5,632 nucleotides of DNA from Fusobacterium sp. (GCA_019410665.1 DXSD01000037.1:1-5632); one strand, 5' to 3'. Shown: positions 1 through 5,491, counted from the stretch's first letter. Notes: generated by a model not told the origin, from the sequence alone. Program-made: numbers and translations.

Positions 1-53
1 TAAATACCACAGGATTTTAAGTCCTGTGCGTCTACCTGTTCCGCCATCCAGGC
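1..53 (-). tRNA. tRNA-Leu (anticodon UAA), 5' part, cut by window edge
   Basis: Read on the minus strand, position 53 starts a 7-base acceptor arm GCCTGGA, followed by TG and a D-arm GCGGAACAGGTAGACGC, which is typical of bacterial tRNA-Leu. The anticodon arm is a perfect 5-bp stem CAGGA/TCCTG around the loop CTTAAAA, giving anticodon TAA (positions 17-19), which reads UUA leucine codons. After it comes the beginning of a variable arm (GGTATTTA). tRNA-Leu is a class II tRNA with a long variable arm, so about 35 bases (rest of the variable arm, T-arm, 3' acceptor) lie outside the window. The gene lies downstream of nagA on the same strand and has its own promoter. I cannot tell whether further tRNA genes follow. 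Confidence 0.93.
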
Positions 54-74
54 AGTTGCCTCCACAACAAAACT

Positions 75-103
75 ATTCTACTATATTTATTCCATTTTGT
101 CAA
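75..103 (-). promoter_or_regulatory. sigma-70 type promoter of tRNA-Leu
   Basis: The minus strand carries a perfect -35 box TTGACA (98-103), a 17-base spacer and a -10 box TAGAAT (75-80, five of six matches). Transcription should start near position 68, about 15 bases before the mature tRNA 5' end at 53, which is normal for a short tRNA leader removed by RNase P. The promoter sits in the 64-base gap between the nagA stop and the tRNA. No stem-loop terminator for nagA is visible in that gap, so nagA transcripts may also run into the tRNA. Confidence 0.85.
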
Positions 104-117
104 TATTTTTTATAAAA

Positions 118-1266
118 TTAAGCTTGATATTTTACCTCTCCCTTAACAATAGTCATCTCTACACTGTAATCTGGATTTAATAAAACTATATCTGCATCTT
201 TTCCCTCTTGAAGTACTCCAGCATTTAATCCAAACTCTTTAGCAGCATTAGTACTAGTCATCTTAACAGCATCAAAGATACTGTAACCTAACTCTATCAT
301 ATGTTTAAATGCTTTATCCATAGTAAGAACACTTCCAGCTAGAGCATCATTACTTATAAGTCTAGCTTGTCCATCTTTTACATAAACATCTAGCTCTCCT
401 AATTTGTAGTTTCCATCAGGTAATCCAGTAGCACACATAGCATCAGTTATACAAACTACTTTATCCACACCTTTAACTTTAATAAGAAGTCTTACAGCTT
501 CAGGATGTACATGGATTTTATCAAAGATAATTTCAGCATTTACACTATCATTAACCATAACAGCTCCGACTACTCCTGGTTCTCTATGAGTAAATCCTTT
601 CATTCCATTGTAAGTATGAGTTGAGTGAGTTATACCAGCTTTTACAGCAGCTTGTACCTCTTCAAAAGATACTCCAGAGTGTCCAACAGATACTACTACC
701 CCATTTTCTTTTAAAAATTTAATTGATTCTAAAGCTCCCTCTCCCTTTGCTGCCATAGAGAAAAGTTTTACTAACCCAGGTTTAACATTTAGGTATTCAG
801 TGATTTCATCTATTCCAGCTGGCTTAATATACTTATCATTTTGAGCTCCTTTATATTGAACATCAAAATATGGTCCCTCCATATGTGCTCCAAAGATAGT
901 AGCTCCCTCTATATTTTTATTTTGTAACTTTCCTATTTTTTCTAAAACTTCTTTTAAAGTCTCTTTAGAACTTGTTAAAGTTGTGGCTAAGAAACTAGTA
1001 GTTCCATGTTGAACTACAAATTTAGAGATTGTTCTTAAAGCTTCTTCACTATTGTCCATAGCATCAGCTCCCCCAGCTCCATGAATATGAACATCAATAA
1101 AACCAGGGATAATATATCTTCCCTCTACATCAATTCCACCTAATTCACCTATTTTTGTCCCTTCATATATTTTTTCAATTTTTCCATTATTTAAAAGTAG
1201 TGCTCCATTTATGATTCTCTCAGGTAAAACTATTTTTGCATTTGTTAATATTATTTTTTTTGCCAT
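118..1266 (-). CDS. nagA: N-acetylglucosamine-6-phosphate deacetylase
   Basis: The 382-residue protein belongs to the amidohydrolase superfamily and should hydrolyse GlcNAc-6-phosphate to glucosamine-6-phosphate and acetate in the cytoplasm. This step feeds amino-sugar catabolism and cell-wall recycling. The N-terminal beta-sandwich leads to PGFIDVHIHG with an HxH pair (H60, H62). Then follow GAHMEGPYF with metal ligand E130, VGHSG with H196, HTYNGM with H217, the HVHP motif around H252-H254, and ITDAM with catalytic D275. The C-terminal NAAKEFGL...GKDADIVLL closes the sandwich. Length is normal for the family. The HxH resembles Bacillus-type NagA; E. coli NagA has Gln and Asn there. An in-frame ATG 13 codons upstream (1305) exists, but the start at 1266 has an SD AGGAGGG eight bases away and gives the usual MxxKIILTNA beginning, so I chose 1266. 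No nagB is visible nearby. Confidence 0.95.
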   Translation of the reverse strand: MAKKIILTNAKIVLPERIINGALLLNNGKIEKIYEGTKIGELGGIDVEGRYIIPGFIDVHIHGAGGADAMDNSEEALRTISKFVVQHGTTSFLATTLTSSKETLKEVLEKIGKLQNKNIEGATIFGAHMEGPYFDVQYKGAQNDKYIKPAGIDEITEYLNVKPGLVKLFSMAAKGEGALESIKFLKENGVVVSVGHSGVSFEEVQAAVKAGITHSTHTYNGMKGFTHREPGVVGAVMVNDSVNAEIIFDKIHVHPEAVRLLIKVKGVDKVVCITDAMCATGLPDGNYKLGELDVYVKDGQARLISNDALAGSVLTMDKAFKHMIELGYSIFDAVKMTSTNAAKEFGLNAGVLQEGKDADIVLLNPDYSVEMTIVKGEVKYQA

Positions 1267-1274
1267 AAAAAATT

Positions 1275-1281
1275 CCCTCCT
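1275..1281 (-). promoter_or_regulatory. ribosome binding site deciding the nagA start
   Basis: On the minus strand AGGAGGG lies eight bases before the ATG at 1266. The alternative upstream ATG (1305) is preceded only by AT-rich sequence without an SD. This supports the shorter 382-residue NagA. Confidence 0.85.
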
Positions 1282-1324
1282 GAAAATTTTGAATTTAAAA
1301 ATCATGTTTTTATTTTATAATAAT

Positions 1325-1353
1325 ATTTTATTACATTTTTATGATTTTCACAA
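1325..1353 (-). promoter_or_regulatory. possible nagA promoter
   Basis: The minus strand carries TTGTGA (1348-1353, four of six matches to the -35 consensus), 17 bases, then TAAAAT (1325-1330, five of six). The start would be near 1318, giving a leader of about 50 bases before nagA. The -35 box lies within an octamer AAAATCAT repeated with a 12-base period. The site overlaps the end of the small ORF at 1331-1429. In such AT-rich sequence a -10-like hexamer alone means little, so this is a moderate call. nagA could instead be read from the recA promoter. Confidence 0.4.
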
Positions 1354-1429
1354 TGATTTTTTTTACTTTTTCCCAAAGAGTTAATTCTTCATATGTATAT
1401 TTGCTATATTTAATTTTTATTTTTTTCAT
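1331..1429 (-). CDS. possible small protein of 32 residues following recA
   Basis: The ORF starts with ATG at 1429, five bases after the recA stop codon, and ends with TAA at 1331-1333. The recA stop itself lies in GAGTAGGAATT, which provides an AGGA-type SD at rather short distance, so translation could be coupled to recA termination. The peptide starts MKKIKIKYSKYTYEEL, continues TLWEKVKKIIVKIIKM, is strongly basic (11 Lys) and has a probable amphipathic helix in its second half, with one Trp. I recognise no family. It is not recX, which often follows recA in other bacteria and is much longer. It could be a real small protein, a remnant of a lost gene or chance. Position, SD and composition favour coding, but only conservation would settle it. 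Confidence 0.45.
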   Translation of the reverse strand: MKKIKIKYSKYTYEELTLWEKVKKIIVKIIKM

Positions 1430-1434
1430 AATTC

Positions 1435-2538
1435 CTACTCTTCTAACATCTCTTCTTCTAAATTTTCTTGAGTTACCTCTTCATTTTCAGTAGTTAAACT
1501 TTTCTTTTTACTTTTTTTGAGAGGAGCACCATTTTTTAAGATATCTAAAACTTTCTTTTCAATTGCATTAAATAGATCACTTTCAACCTCTAATCTATTT
1601 TTAACATTTTCTTTTCCCTGACCTAATTTGACATCACCGAAACTAAACCAAGTACCAGATTTTGAAATAATATCATTATCTAAAGCAAGCTCAAATATCT
1701 CTCCTATTCTAGTTATACCTTTACCATACATTATTTGAAAACTAGCTTCTTTAAAAGGAGGAGCAACTTTATTTTTAGTAATTTTAACAAGAGTTTCATT
1801 ACCAATGATTTCATCTCCTTGTTTAACACTACCTAATCTTTTTACTTCCATTCTAACAGAAGCATAAAACTTTAAAGCTTTTCCACCAGTAGTAGTAGTT
1901 TGAGGACCAAAGGCAAAACCACCACCGCCAATTTTATCTCTAATTTGATTAATAAATATCATTGTAGTTTTAGATTTGTTAAGAGAACCAGTTAATTTTC
2001 TTAAAGCTTTAGACATAAGTCTAGCTTGTAATCCCATCTGTTGCTCTGACATCTCACCATCTATCTCTGCTTTAGGAACTAGAGCTGCAACTGAGTCAAT
2101 AACAATAAGATCTACAGCACCAGAACGAACTAGCATATCGGCAATCTCTAAAGCTTGTTCTCCATAGTCTGGTTGAGAAATTAAAAGTTCATCTACATTA
2201 ACACCAAGAGCTTTAGCATATTCAGGATCAAGAGCATGTTCAGCATCTATATATGCAACAATACCATTATTTTTTTGAGCTTGAGCTACCACATGAAGAG
2301 CTATGGTAGTTTTACCAGAACTTTCAGCTCCATAAATCTCTACAATTCTTCCTCTTGGAACACCATTAACTCCTAAAGCCATATCAATATTCAGACTTCC
2401 TGTTGAGATGACATCTATTTCCATATTAAGATTATTTCCAAGCTTCATTATTGCTCCCTCGCCAAAATCTTTTGTAATTTTGCTTAAAGCTTGATCTAGA
2501 GCCTTCTCTTTACTCATTTCCTCTTTTTTAACAGCCAT
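1435..2538 (-). CDS. recA: RecA recombinase
   Basis: The 367-residue protein polymerises on single-stranded DNA, catalyses ATP-dependent homologous pairing and strand exchange, and acts as co-protease in SOS-type responses. In order: the N-terminal helix (about 8-34); Walker A GAESSGKTT (70-78); catalytic E100 in IDAEHALDP; Walker B LIVIDSVAA (144-152); loop L1 around EIDGEMSEQQMG (158-169); INQIR with the conserved Gln198; loop L2 (about 203-219), GGGGFAFGPQTTTTGG; GGKALKFYASVR; the C-terminal domain; and an acidic tail (nine Glu in the last 19 residues). Walker A has Ala where most RecAs have Pro. L2 looks three residues longer than the E. coli and Bacillus versions as I recall them. I chose ATG 2538 (MAVKKEEM) with SD GAGGTG six bases upstream; an in-frame GTG three codons upstream (2547) overlaps that SD. 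The gene is divergent from the membrane-protein gene. Confidence 0.98.
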   Translation of the reverse strand: MAVKKEEMSKEKALDQALSKITKDFGEGAIMKLGNNLNMEIDVISTGSLNIDMALGVNGVPRGRIVEIYGAESSGKTTIALHVVAQAQKNNGIVAYIDAEHALDPEYAKALGVNVDELLISQPDYGEQALEIADMLVRSGAVDLIVIDSVAALVPKAEIDGEMSEQQMGLQARLMSKALRKLTGSLNKSKTTMIFINQIRDKIGGGGFAFGPQTTTTGGKALKFYASVRMEVKRLGSVKQGDEIIGNETLVKITKNKVAPPFKEASFQIMYGKGITRIGEIFELALDNDIISKSGTWFSFGDVKLGQGKENVKNRLEVESDLFNAIEKKVLDILKNGAPLKKSKKKSLTTENEEVTQENLEEEMLEE

Positions 2539-2544
2539 ATTTCC

Positions 2545-2550
2545 CACCTC
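2545..2550 (-). promoter_or_regulatory. ribosome binding site deciding the recA start
   Basis: GAGGTG on the minus strand ends six bases before ATG 2538. An upstream in-frame GTG at 2547 is part of this SD and has no SD of its own, so the ATG start is preferred. Confidence 0.8.
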
Positions 2551-2591
2551 TATTTATTATTTATAATAAGTGTTTATCTATATTTATTAAT

Positions 2592-2620
2592 AGTATAACA
2601 TATTATTTCTAATTTGTAAA
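2592..2620 (-). promoter_or_regulatory. recA promoter
   Basis: The minus strand shows TTTACA (2615-2620, five of six), a 17-base spacer ending in TGT, and TATACT (2592-2597, five of six), so it also has an extended -10 (TGn). The start would be near 2585, leaving a 45-50 base leader with an AT-only inverted repeat (TTATTA/TAATAA, 2554-2569). I find neither the Gram-positive type LexA box (CGAAC-N4-GTTCG) nor the CTG-N10-CAG type on or near it. Confidence 0.75.
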
Positions 2621-2690
2621 TATATTTTTCTATAAATATAGATAACTAAAAAATAAACTTTCAGAAGCACTTTTTTTATTTAAAGAATTA

Positions 2691-2699
2691 TGCTATAAT
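2691..2699 (+). promoter_or_regulatory. promoter of the membrane-protein/galE operon
   Basis: TGCTATAAT contains a perfect -10 TATAAT (2694-2699) with an extended TGn element. At the expected distance upstream there is only a T-run (2671-2677), so the -35 is weak and the extended -10 probably compensates. Transcription should start near 2706, about 30 bases before the chosen start codon. It lies back to back with the recA promoter, about 70 bases between the two -10 boxes' outer sides. Confidence 0.65.
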
Positions 2700-2736
2700 C
2701 CAAATTAGATTATTGATATAAAATCAGGTGAAGGAA

Positions 2737-3399
2737 ATGTATATTAATTTTTTAAAAAAGTACTCTTTGTGGATATTTTCAGTTTTTGTAAATGCTTTTG
2801 GAAACTCTTTATTAATAAAAAGTCATATGGGAAGTGGTCCATGGATAGCAGCAAGTATGGGAATAGCAGAGTCTTCTCATCTTCAAATAGGAGTTTGTAC
2901 TATAATTTTAAATTTTTTAATCTATGTTCCAATTATAATTATTAGCAGAAAATTTAATCTATTAAAATTGATAGGATCTTTTTTTGTAGCTTATATATTT
3001 GGAAGATTTTTAGATATGTTTTTAAATATTTTTACATGGCTAGAGCTGGAAAGTTACTTTTTAAGAATTATCATTTTCTTTATAGGAGATTTAGTATTAT
3101 CTGCTGGGATATCTGTTTATCTTCGTTTAAATATAGCTATGAATCCTTTTGATCAATTTTTACAAACTGTAAATGAATTTTTGATCCCAGATATGAAAAA
3201 AGCTAATTTAGTATATTTAGGTGTTCCTTTAATAATAGCTGTGCTTTTTGGAATATATAATAATTTTAATTTTGCAGGAATAGGCTTGGGGACTTTTTTT
3301 ATGTTTTTTTTCAATGGGATTTTTATAAAATTTTTTCACAAAAAGATAGTTATTCCAGTTGAAATTTTATCACCTAGGAGATATATTCAAAAACACTAA
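2737..3399 (+). CDS. YczE/YitT-like six-segment membrane protein
   Basis: The 220-residue hydrophobic protein has about six membrane segments (roughly 10-28, 51-69, 77-97, 108-128, 156-174, 180-198) and a basic C-terminal tail. MGSGPW (31-36) after segment 1, MNPFDQF (135-141) after segment 4 and GIGLGTFFMFFFNGIFI (181-197) match what I recall of the YczE/YyaS/YitT group of uncharacterised integral membrane proteins. In that group a GLGT motif recurs near the last segment. The family's function is unknown to me, and transport is only a guess. An in-frame GTG lies three codons upstream (2728), but the SD AGGTG (2726-2730) covers it and is six bases from ATG 2737, so I chose the ATG. galE follows after 32 bases without a terminator, suggesting one transcript. 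No signal peptide beyond the first membrane segment is apparent. Confidence 0.75.
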   Translation: MYINFLKKYSLWIFSVFVNAFGNSLLIKSHMGSGPWIAASMGIAESSHLQIGVCTIILNFLIYVPIIIISRKFNLLKLIGSFFVAYIFGRFLDMFLNIFTWLELESYFLRIIIFFIGDLVLSAGISVYLRLNIAMNPFDQFLQTVNEFLIPDMKKANLVYLGVPLIIAVLFGIYNNFNFAGIGLGTFFMFFFNGIFIKFFHKKIVIPVEILSPRRYIQKH

Positions 3400-3418
3400 T
3401 AAAATGTGGTGGAAAATT

Positions 3419-3425
3419 AAGGAGG
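3419..3425 (+). promoter_or_regulatory. ribosome binding site deciding the galE start
   Basis: AAGGAGG, a full SD, is six bases before ATG 3432. It directly abuts the in-frame TTG at 3426, which therefore cannot be the start. Confidence 0.85.
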
Positions 3426-3431
3426 TTGAAA

Positions 3432-4409
3432 ATGAAAAATATATTAGTAACTGGTGGGGCTGGATATATAGGAAGTCATGCTGTGGCAGAACTTTTAGAT
3501 TCTGGATATGAGGTTGTTGTTATAGATTCTCTTGAAAATGGATTTATAGAATTAGTAGACAAAAGAGCTAAATTTTATAAAGGAAATGTTCAAGATAGCT
3601 CTATCATGGATAAAATTTTTGAAGAAAATAAAATAGATGCAGTTATGCATTTTGCTGGATATATAAAAGTCCCTGAAAGTGTAGTCGAACCAAATAAATA
3701 CTATCTAAATAACACTTATACAGTTATGTGTTTAATAGAGTCTATGAGAAAACATAATATAAAAAATATAGTTTTTTCATCAACAGCTGCTGTATATGGA
3801 GATGTTAAAGAGCCAGAGCCAGTTGAAGAAACTCACTCAACTTTACCAATCAATCCATATGGTATGAGTAAACTTATGTCTGAAAAAATAATTATGGATT
3901 GTGCTAAAGCTTATGAGCTAAACTACTCAATATTTAGATACTTTAATGTAGGAGGAGCTCATGAAAAACATAATATAGGACAAAAGGGAGAAGGAATAAC
4001 TGCACTTATTCCACTTATTTTAAAAGCTGCTAAGGGAGATATTCCTAAGTTATCAATTTATGGAAATGATTTTGATACTAAAGATGGAACTGGAATAAGA
4101 GACTATATCCATGTTGTTGATTTAGTAAGAGCTCATATTCTATCATTAAATAAATTAGCTGAAGGTAAAAGTAATATATATAACTTAGGAAATGGAAATG
4201 GTTTCTCTGTTTTAGAGATGTTAAATGCAGCTAAAGAGGTAACTAAAATAGATATTCCTGCTGAAATTACTGGAAGAAGAGCTGGAGACCCACCTTGTGT
4301 AATAGCTTCAAGTAAAAAGGCAGTAGCTGAACTTAATTGGAAACCTGTTTATACTGATGTTAAAGATATTATAAGAACAGCTTGGGAATGGAATTTAAGA
4401 AATAAATAA
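3432..4409 (+). CDS. galE: UDP-glucose 4-epimerase
   Basis: The 325-residue protein is an NAD-dependent extended short-chain dehydrogenase/reductase. It interconverts UDP-glucose and UDP-galactose (possibly also the N-acetyl forms), supplying galactose residues for surface polysaccharide and the last step of the Leloir pathway. The Rossmann nucleotide loop is TGGAGYIGSH (7-16). D32 should contact the adenine ribose of NAD, and HFAGYIKVPESV (73-84) is typical GalE. The catalytic triad is T118 in SSTAAVYG, Y143 and K147 in NPYGMSK. Further family motifs are RYFNVGGA, GTGIRDYIHVVDL, YNLGNGNGFSV and the C-terminal GRRAGDPPCVIAS. Length is slightly below E. coli GalE, as in many low-GC bacteria. 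An in-frame TTG at 3426 is rejected because AAGGAGG (3419-3425) sits six bases before ATG 3432. No galK or galT is adjacent, so a role in UDP-galactose supply is as likely as galactose use. Confidence 0.96.
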   Translation: MKNILVTGGAGYIGSHAVAELLDSGYEVVVIDSLENGFIELVDKRAKFYKGNVQDSSIMDKIFEENKIDAVMHFAGYIKVPESVVEPNKYYLNNTYTVMCLIESMRKHNIKNIVFSSTAAVYGDVKEPEPVEETHSTLPINPYGMSKLMSEKIIMDCAKAYELNYSIFRYFNVGGAHEKHNIGQKGEGITALIPLILKAAKGDIPKLSIYGNDFDTKDGTGIRDYIHVVDLVRAHILSLNKLAEGKSNIYNLGNGNGFSVLEMLNAAKEVTKIDIPAEITGRRAGDPPCVIASSKKAVAELNWKPVYTDVKDIIRTAWEWNLRNK

Positions 4410-4429
4410 AAATTTAGTTTATTAAATAG

Positions 4430-4501
4430 AAAAGGAGAAAACTTTTACTTCCAATCGCTAGTGCTTACGCAATGCTCATTACAGTAAAATTTTCTCCTTT
4501 T
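4430..4501 (+). terminator. galE terminator, long stem with a 33-base loop
   Basis: AAAAGGAGAAAA (4430-4441) pairs perfectly with TTTTCTCCTTTT (4490-4501). After one bulged C (4442), TTTTACT (4443-4449) pairs with AGTAAAA (4483-4489). This gives 19 bp with one bulge. The stem starts 20 bases after the galE stop and its 3' arm ends in a T-run, so it would work as a terminator; on the other strand it also ends in T-rich sequence and may act both ways. The loop (4450-4482) is long and about half G+C in an AT-rich setting, which is unusual for a plain terminator and suggests a mobile or repeated palindrome. Confidence 0.8.
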
Positions 4502-4600
4502 AATTTACCAACTATCTAATTTAGAAAAAATAACTTGAGAAAGTCGCGAAAAAAATCTATATTTATCATAAATTTAACTTGTAGTGTCGCAAATTAAAAA
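4502..4600. repeat. non-coding stretch with degenerate direct repeats
   Basis: No gene is visible here. Two related units, AACTTGAGAAAGTCGCGAAA (4532-4551) and AACTTGTAGTGTCGCAAATT (4576-4595), share AACTT and GTCGC. A third, AACTTCAAGAGTTGCGGAAA, begins at 4642 inside the hairpin element, and AACTTCTTGTAGTC at 4766 resembles the second. They may be diverged copies of one unit or protein-binding sites. The similarity is imperfect and found by eye. Confidence 0.35.
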
Positions 4601-4847
4601 TTTTCTCTTTTGTAAAAGTTAACTGATAAAAAATAATGGGAAACTTCAAGAGTTGCGGAAATTACGGAAAGAAGTTAGATTAACTCAGCGAAATCGAACG
4701 CTAAAAAATGCAATAAGTCGAAGACTTAACCCTTGCATTTTTAGTGAGATAAGCCATAGTTAATCAACTTCTTGTAGTCTGGAGCAACGCTTAGTTTCCC
4801 ACTTATTCTATTTAGATAAATTTTTATTTCAAATTAAAAAGAGAAAA
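4601..4847. repeat. long palindromic (rod-like hairpin) element, possible structured RNA or MITE-like repeat
   Basis: Nested inverted repeats share one axis. (a) AATAATGGGAAACT (4632-4645) with AGTTTCCCACTTATT (4793-4807), 14 bp and one bulged base. (b) GTTGC (4652-4656) with GCAAC (4784-4788). (c) 4669-4685 with 4758-4773, 16 bp and one bulged A. (d) 4699-4713 with 4733-4746, 14 bp with one G-T pair and one bulge. (e) an apical AAGTC-GAA-GACTT (4715-4727). A possible outer arm pairs TTTTCTCTTTT (4601-4611) with AAAAGAGAAAA (4837-4847). The core is richer in G+C than its surroundings and holds no convincing ORF. It separates convergent galE and the XRE-cupin gene, so it could terminate either transcript. 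I do not recognise it as 6S RNA, RNase P RNA, SRP RNA, tmRNA or any riboswitch I know. Confidence 0.7.
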
Positions 4848-4856
4848 TAACCTTTT

Positions 4857-5414
4857 TTAAAATTCTGGAGGAGTTACTGAAAATAAAACAATACTCTCTC
4901 CATCATTTATATTAACCCATTTATGTGGAGTTATCGGTGGGATTTGTACTGAATCTTCCTCTTCTAATATCACTGAATTACTACCTATAAATAGTTCTAC
5001 TCTACCTTTGATAACTATTGCTACCTCTTCTCCCTTATGAGCCATTGGTTCAATAGAGGTTTGAGCTCCTTTTTTAGGGAAAATCATTTTCATACATTCT
5101 AAAGCTTTCGTATTCTCTGGAGATATTAACTCATATACTATATCTTTAGTAGTTATAATTTTTCTATCCTCTTTTTTCAAAATATTTATATTATAATTTT
5201 CTCCTTCAGCTTCAATAAAAAAATTAAAAATTGGAACTTCTAAAGCTTGAGCAATAGCCTTTATGGTATTTAATGAAGGGTTAGCTGTTCCCTTTTCTAT
5301 TTGACTAAGTAGAGATGAAGATACTCCACATCTATCTGCTACTTCTTTTAAAAGAAGATTTTTTTCAATTCTAATATTTTTTATTCTTAAACCTACATTT
5401 ATCTCTTTATTCAT
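4857..5414 (-). CDS. HTH_XRE-cupin transcriptional regulator
   Basis: The 185-residue protein joins an N-terminal Xre/Cro-type helix-turn-helix to a C-terminal cupin barrel. The HTH spans about residues 8-64; recognition region LKEVADRCGVSSSLLSQIEKG (22-42), then the typical NPSLNTIKAIAQAL. The cupin spans about 110-183 and contains HKGEEVAIVIKGRVELFIG (126-144) and IPPITPHKWVN (158-168). H126, E130 and H164 are candidate metal or ligand contacts. Proteins of this layout (PuuR-like) sense a small molecule and usually regulate an adjacent uptake or catabolic operon; the ligand cannot be read from the sequence. The length is typical. ATG 5414 has an AAGGA SD seven to eight bases upstream. The gene converges on galE, and its upstream side may face a divergent gene beyond the window, the likeliest target. 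Confidence 0.9.
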   Translation of the reverse strand: MNKEINVGLRIKNIRIEKNLLLKEVADRCGVSSSLLSQIEKGTANPSLNTIKAIAQALEVPIFNFFIEAEGENYNINILKKEDRKIITTKDIVYELISPENTKALECMKMIFPKKGAQTSIEPMAHKGEEVAIVIKGRVELFIGSNSVILEEEDSVQIPPITPHKWVNINDGESIVLFSVTPPEF

Positions 5415-5446
5415 ATTTTATTCCTTTCTCTATAAGTTACCCTTTA

Positions 5447-5452
5447 ATTATA
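5447..5452 (-). promoter_or_regulatory. -10 box of the XRE-cupin gene promoter
   Basis: TATAAT on the minus strand, preceded by TTG, would start transcription near 5440, a leader of about 26 bases. The hexamer 17 bases upstream (TGGAGT) is a poor -35, so the call rests on the -10 and its position. Confidence 0.5.
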
Positions 5453-5491
5453 CAATATTTTATAGGAAAACTCCATGTATTTAACTAAAAA

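Noticed and set aside
1267..1305. Thirteen-residue N-terminal extension of NagA
   Set aside because: The extension has no SD at its ATG, and the AGGAGGG SD for the internal ATG at 1266 lies within it.
1285..1335. Terminator between recA/small ORF and nagA
   Set aside because: Only an AT-only 5-bp stem (TAATA/TATTA) is present, too weak to call a terminator.
1976..2167. Plus-strand ORF of 63 codons inside recA
   Set aside because: It lies wholly antisense to highly conserved recA sequence, has no SD or promoter, and its composition is what the opposite strand of recA would give.
4701..4757. Minus-strand 18-codon ORF (MAYLTKNARVKSSTYCIF) in the hairpin element
   Set aside because: It runs through the two arms of a strong inverted repeat, has no SD, and is very short, so the hairpin explains the sequence better.
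4601..4847. CRISPR array, 6S RNA, group II intron or retron msr-msd
   Set aside because: There are no regularly spaced identical repeats, no recognisable 6S bubble or intron domain V, and no reverse transcriptase gene in the window.
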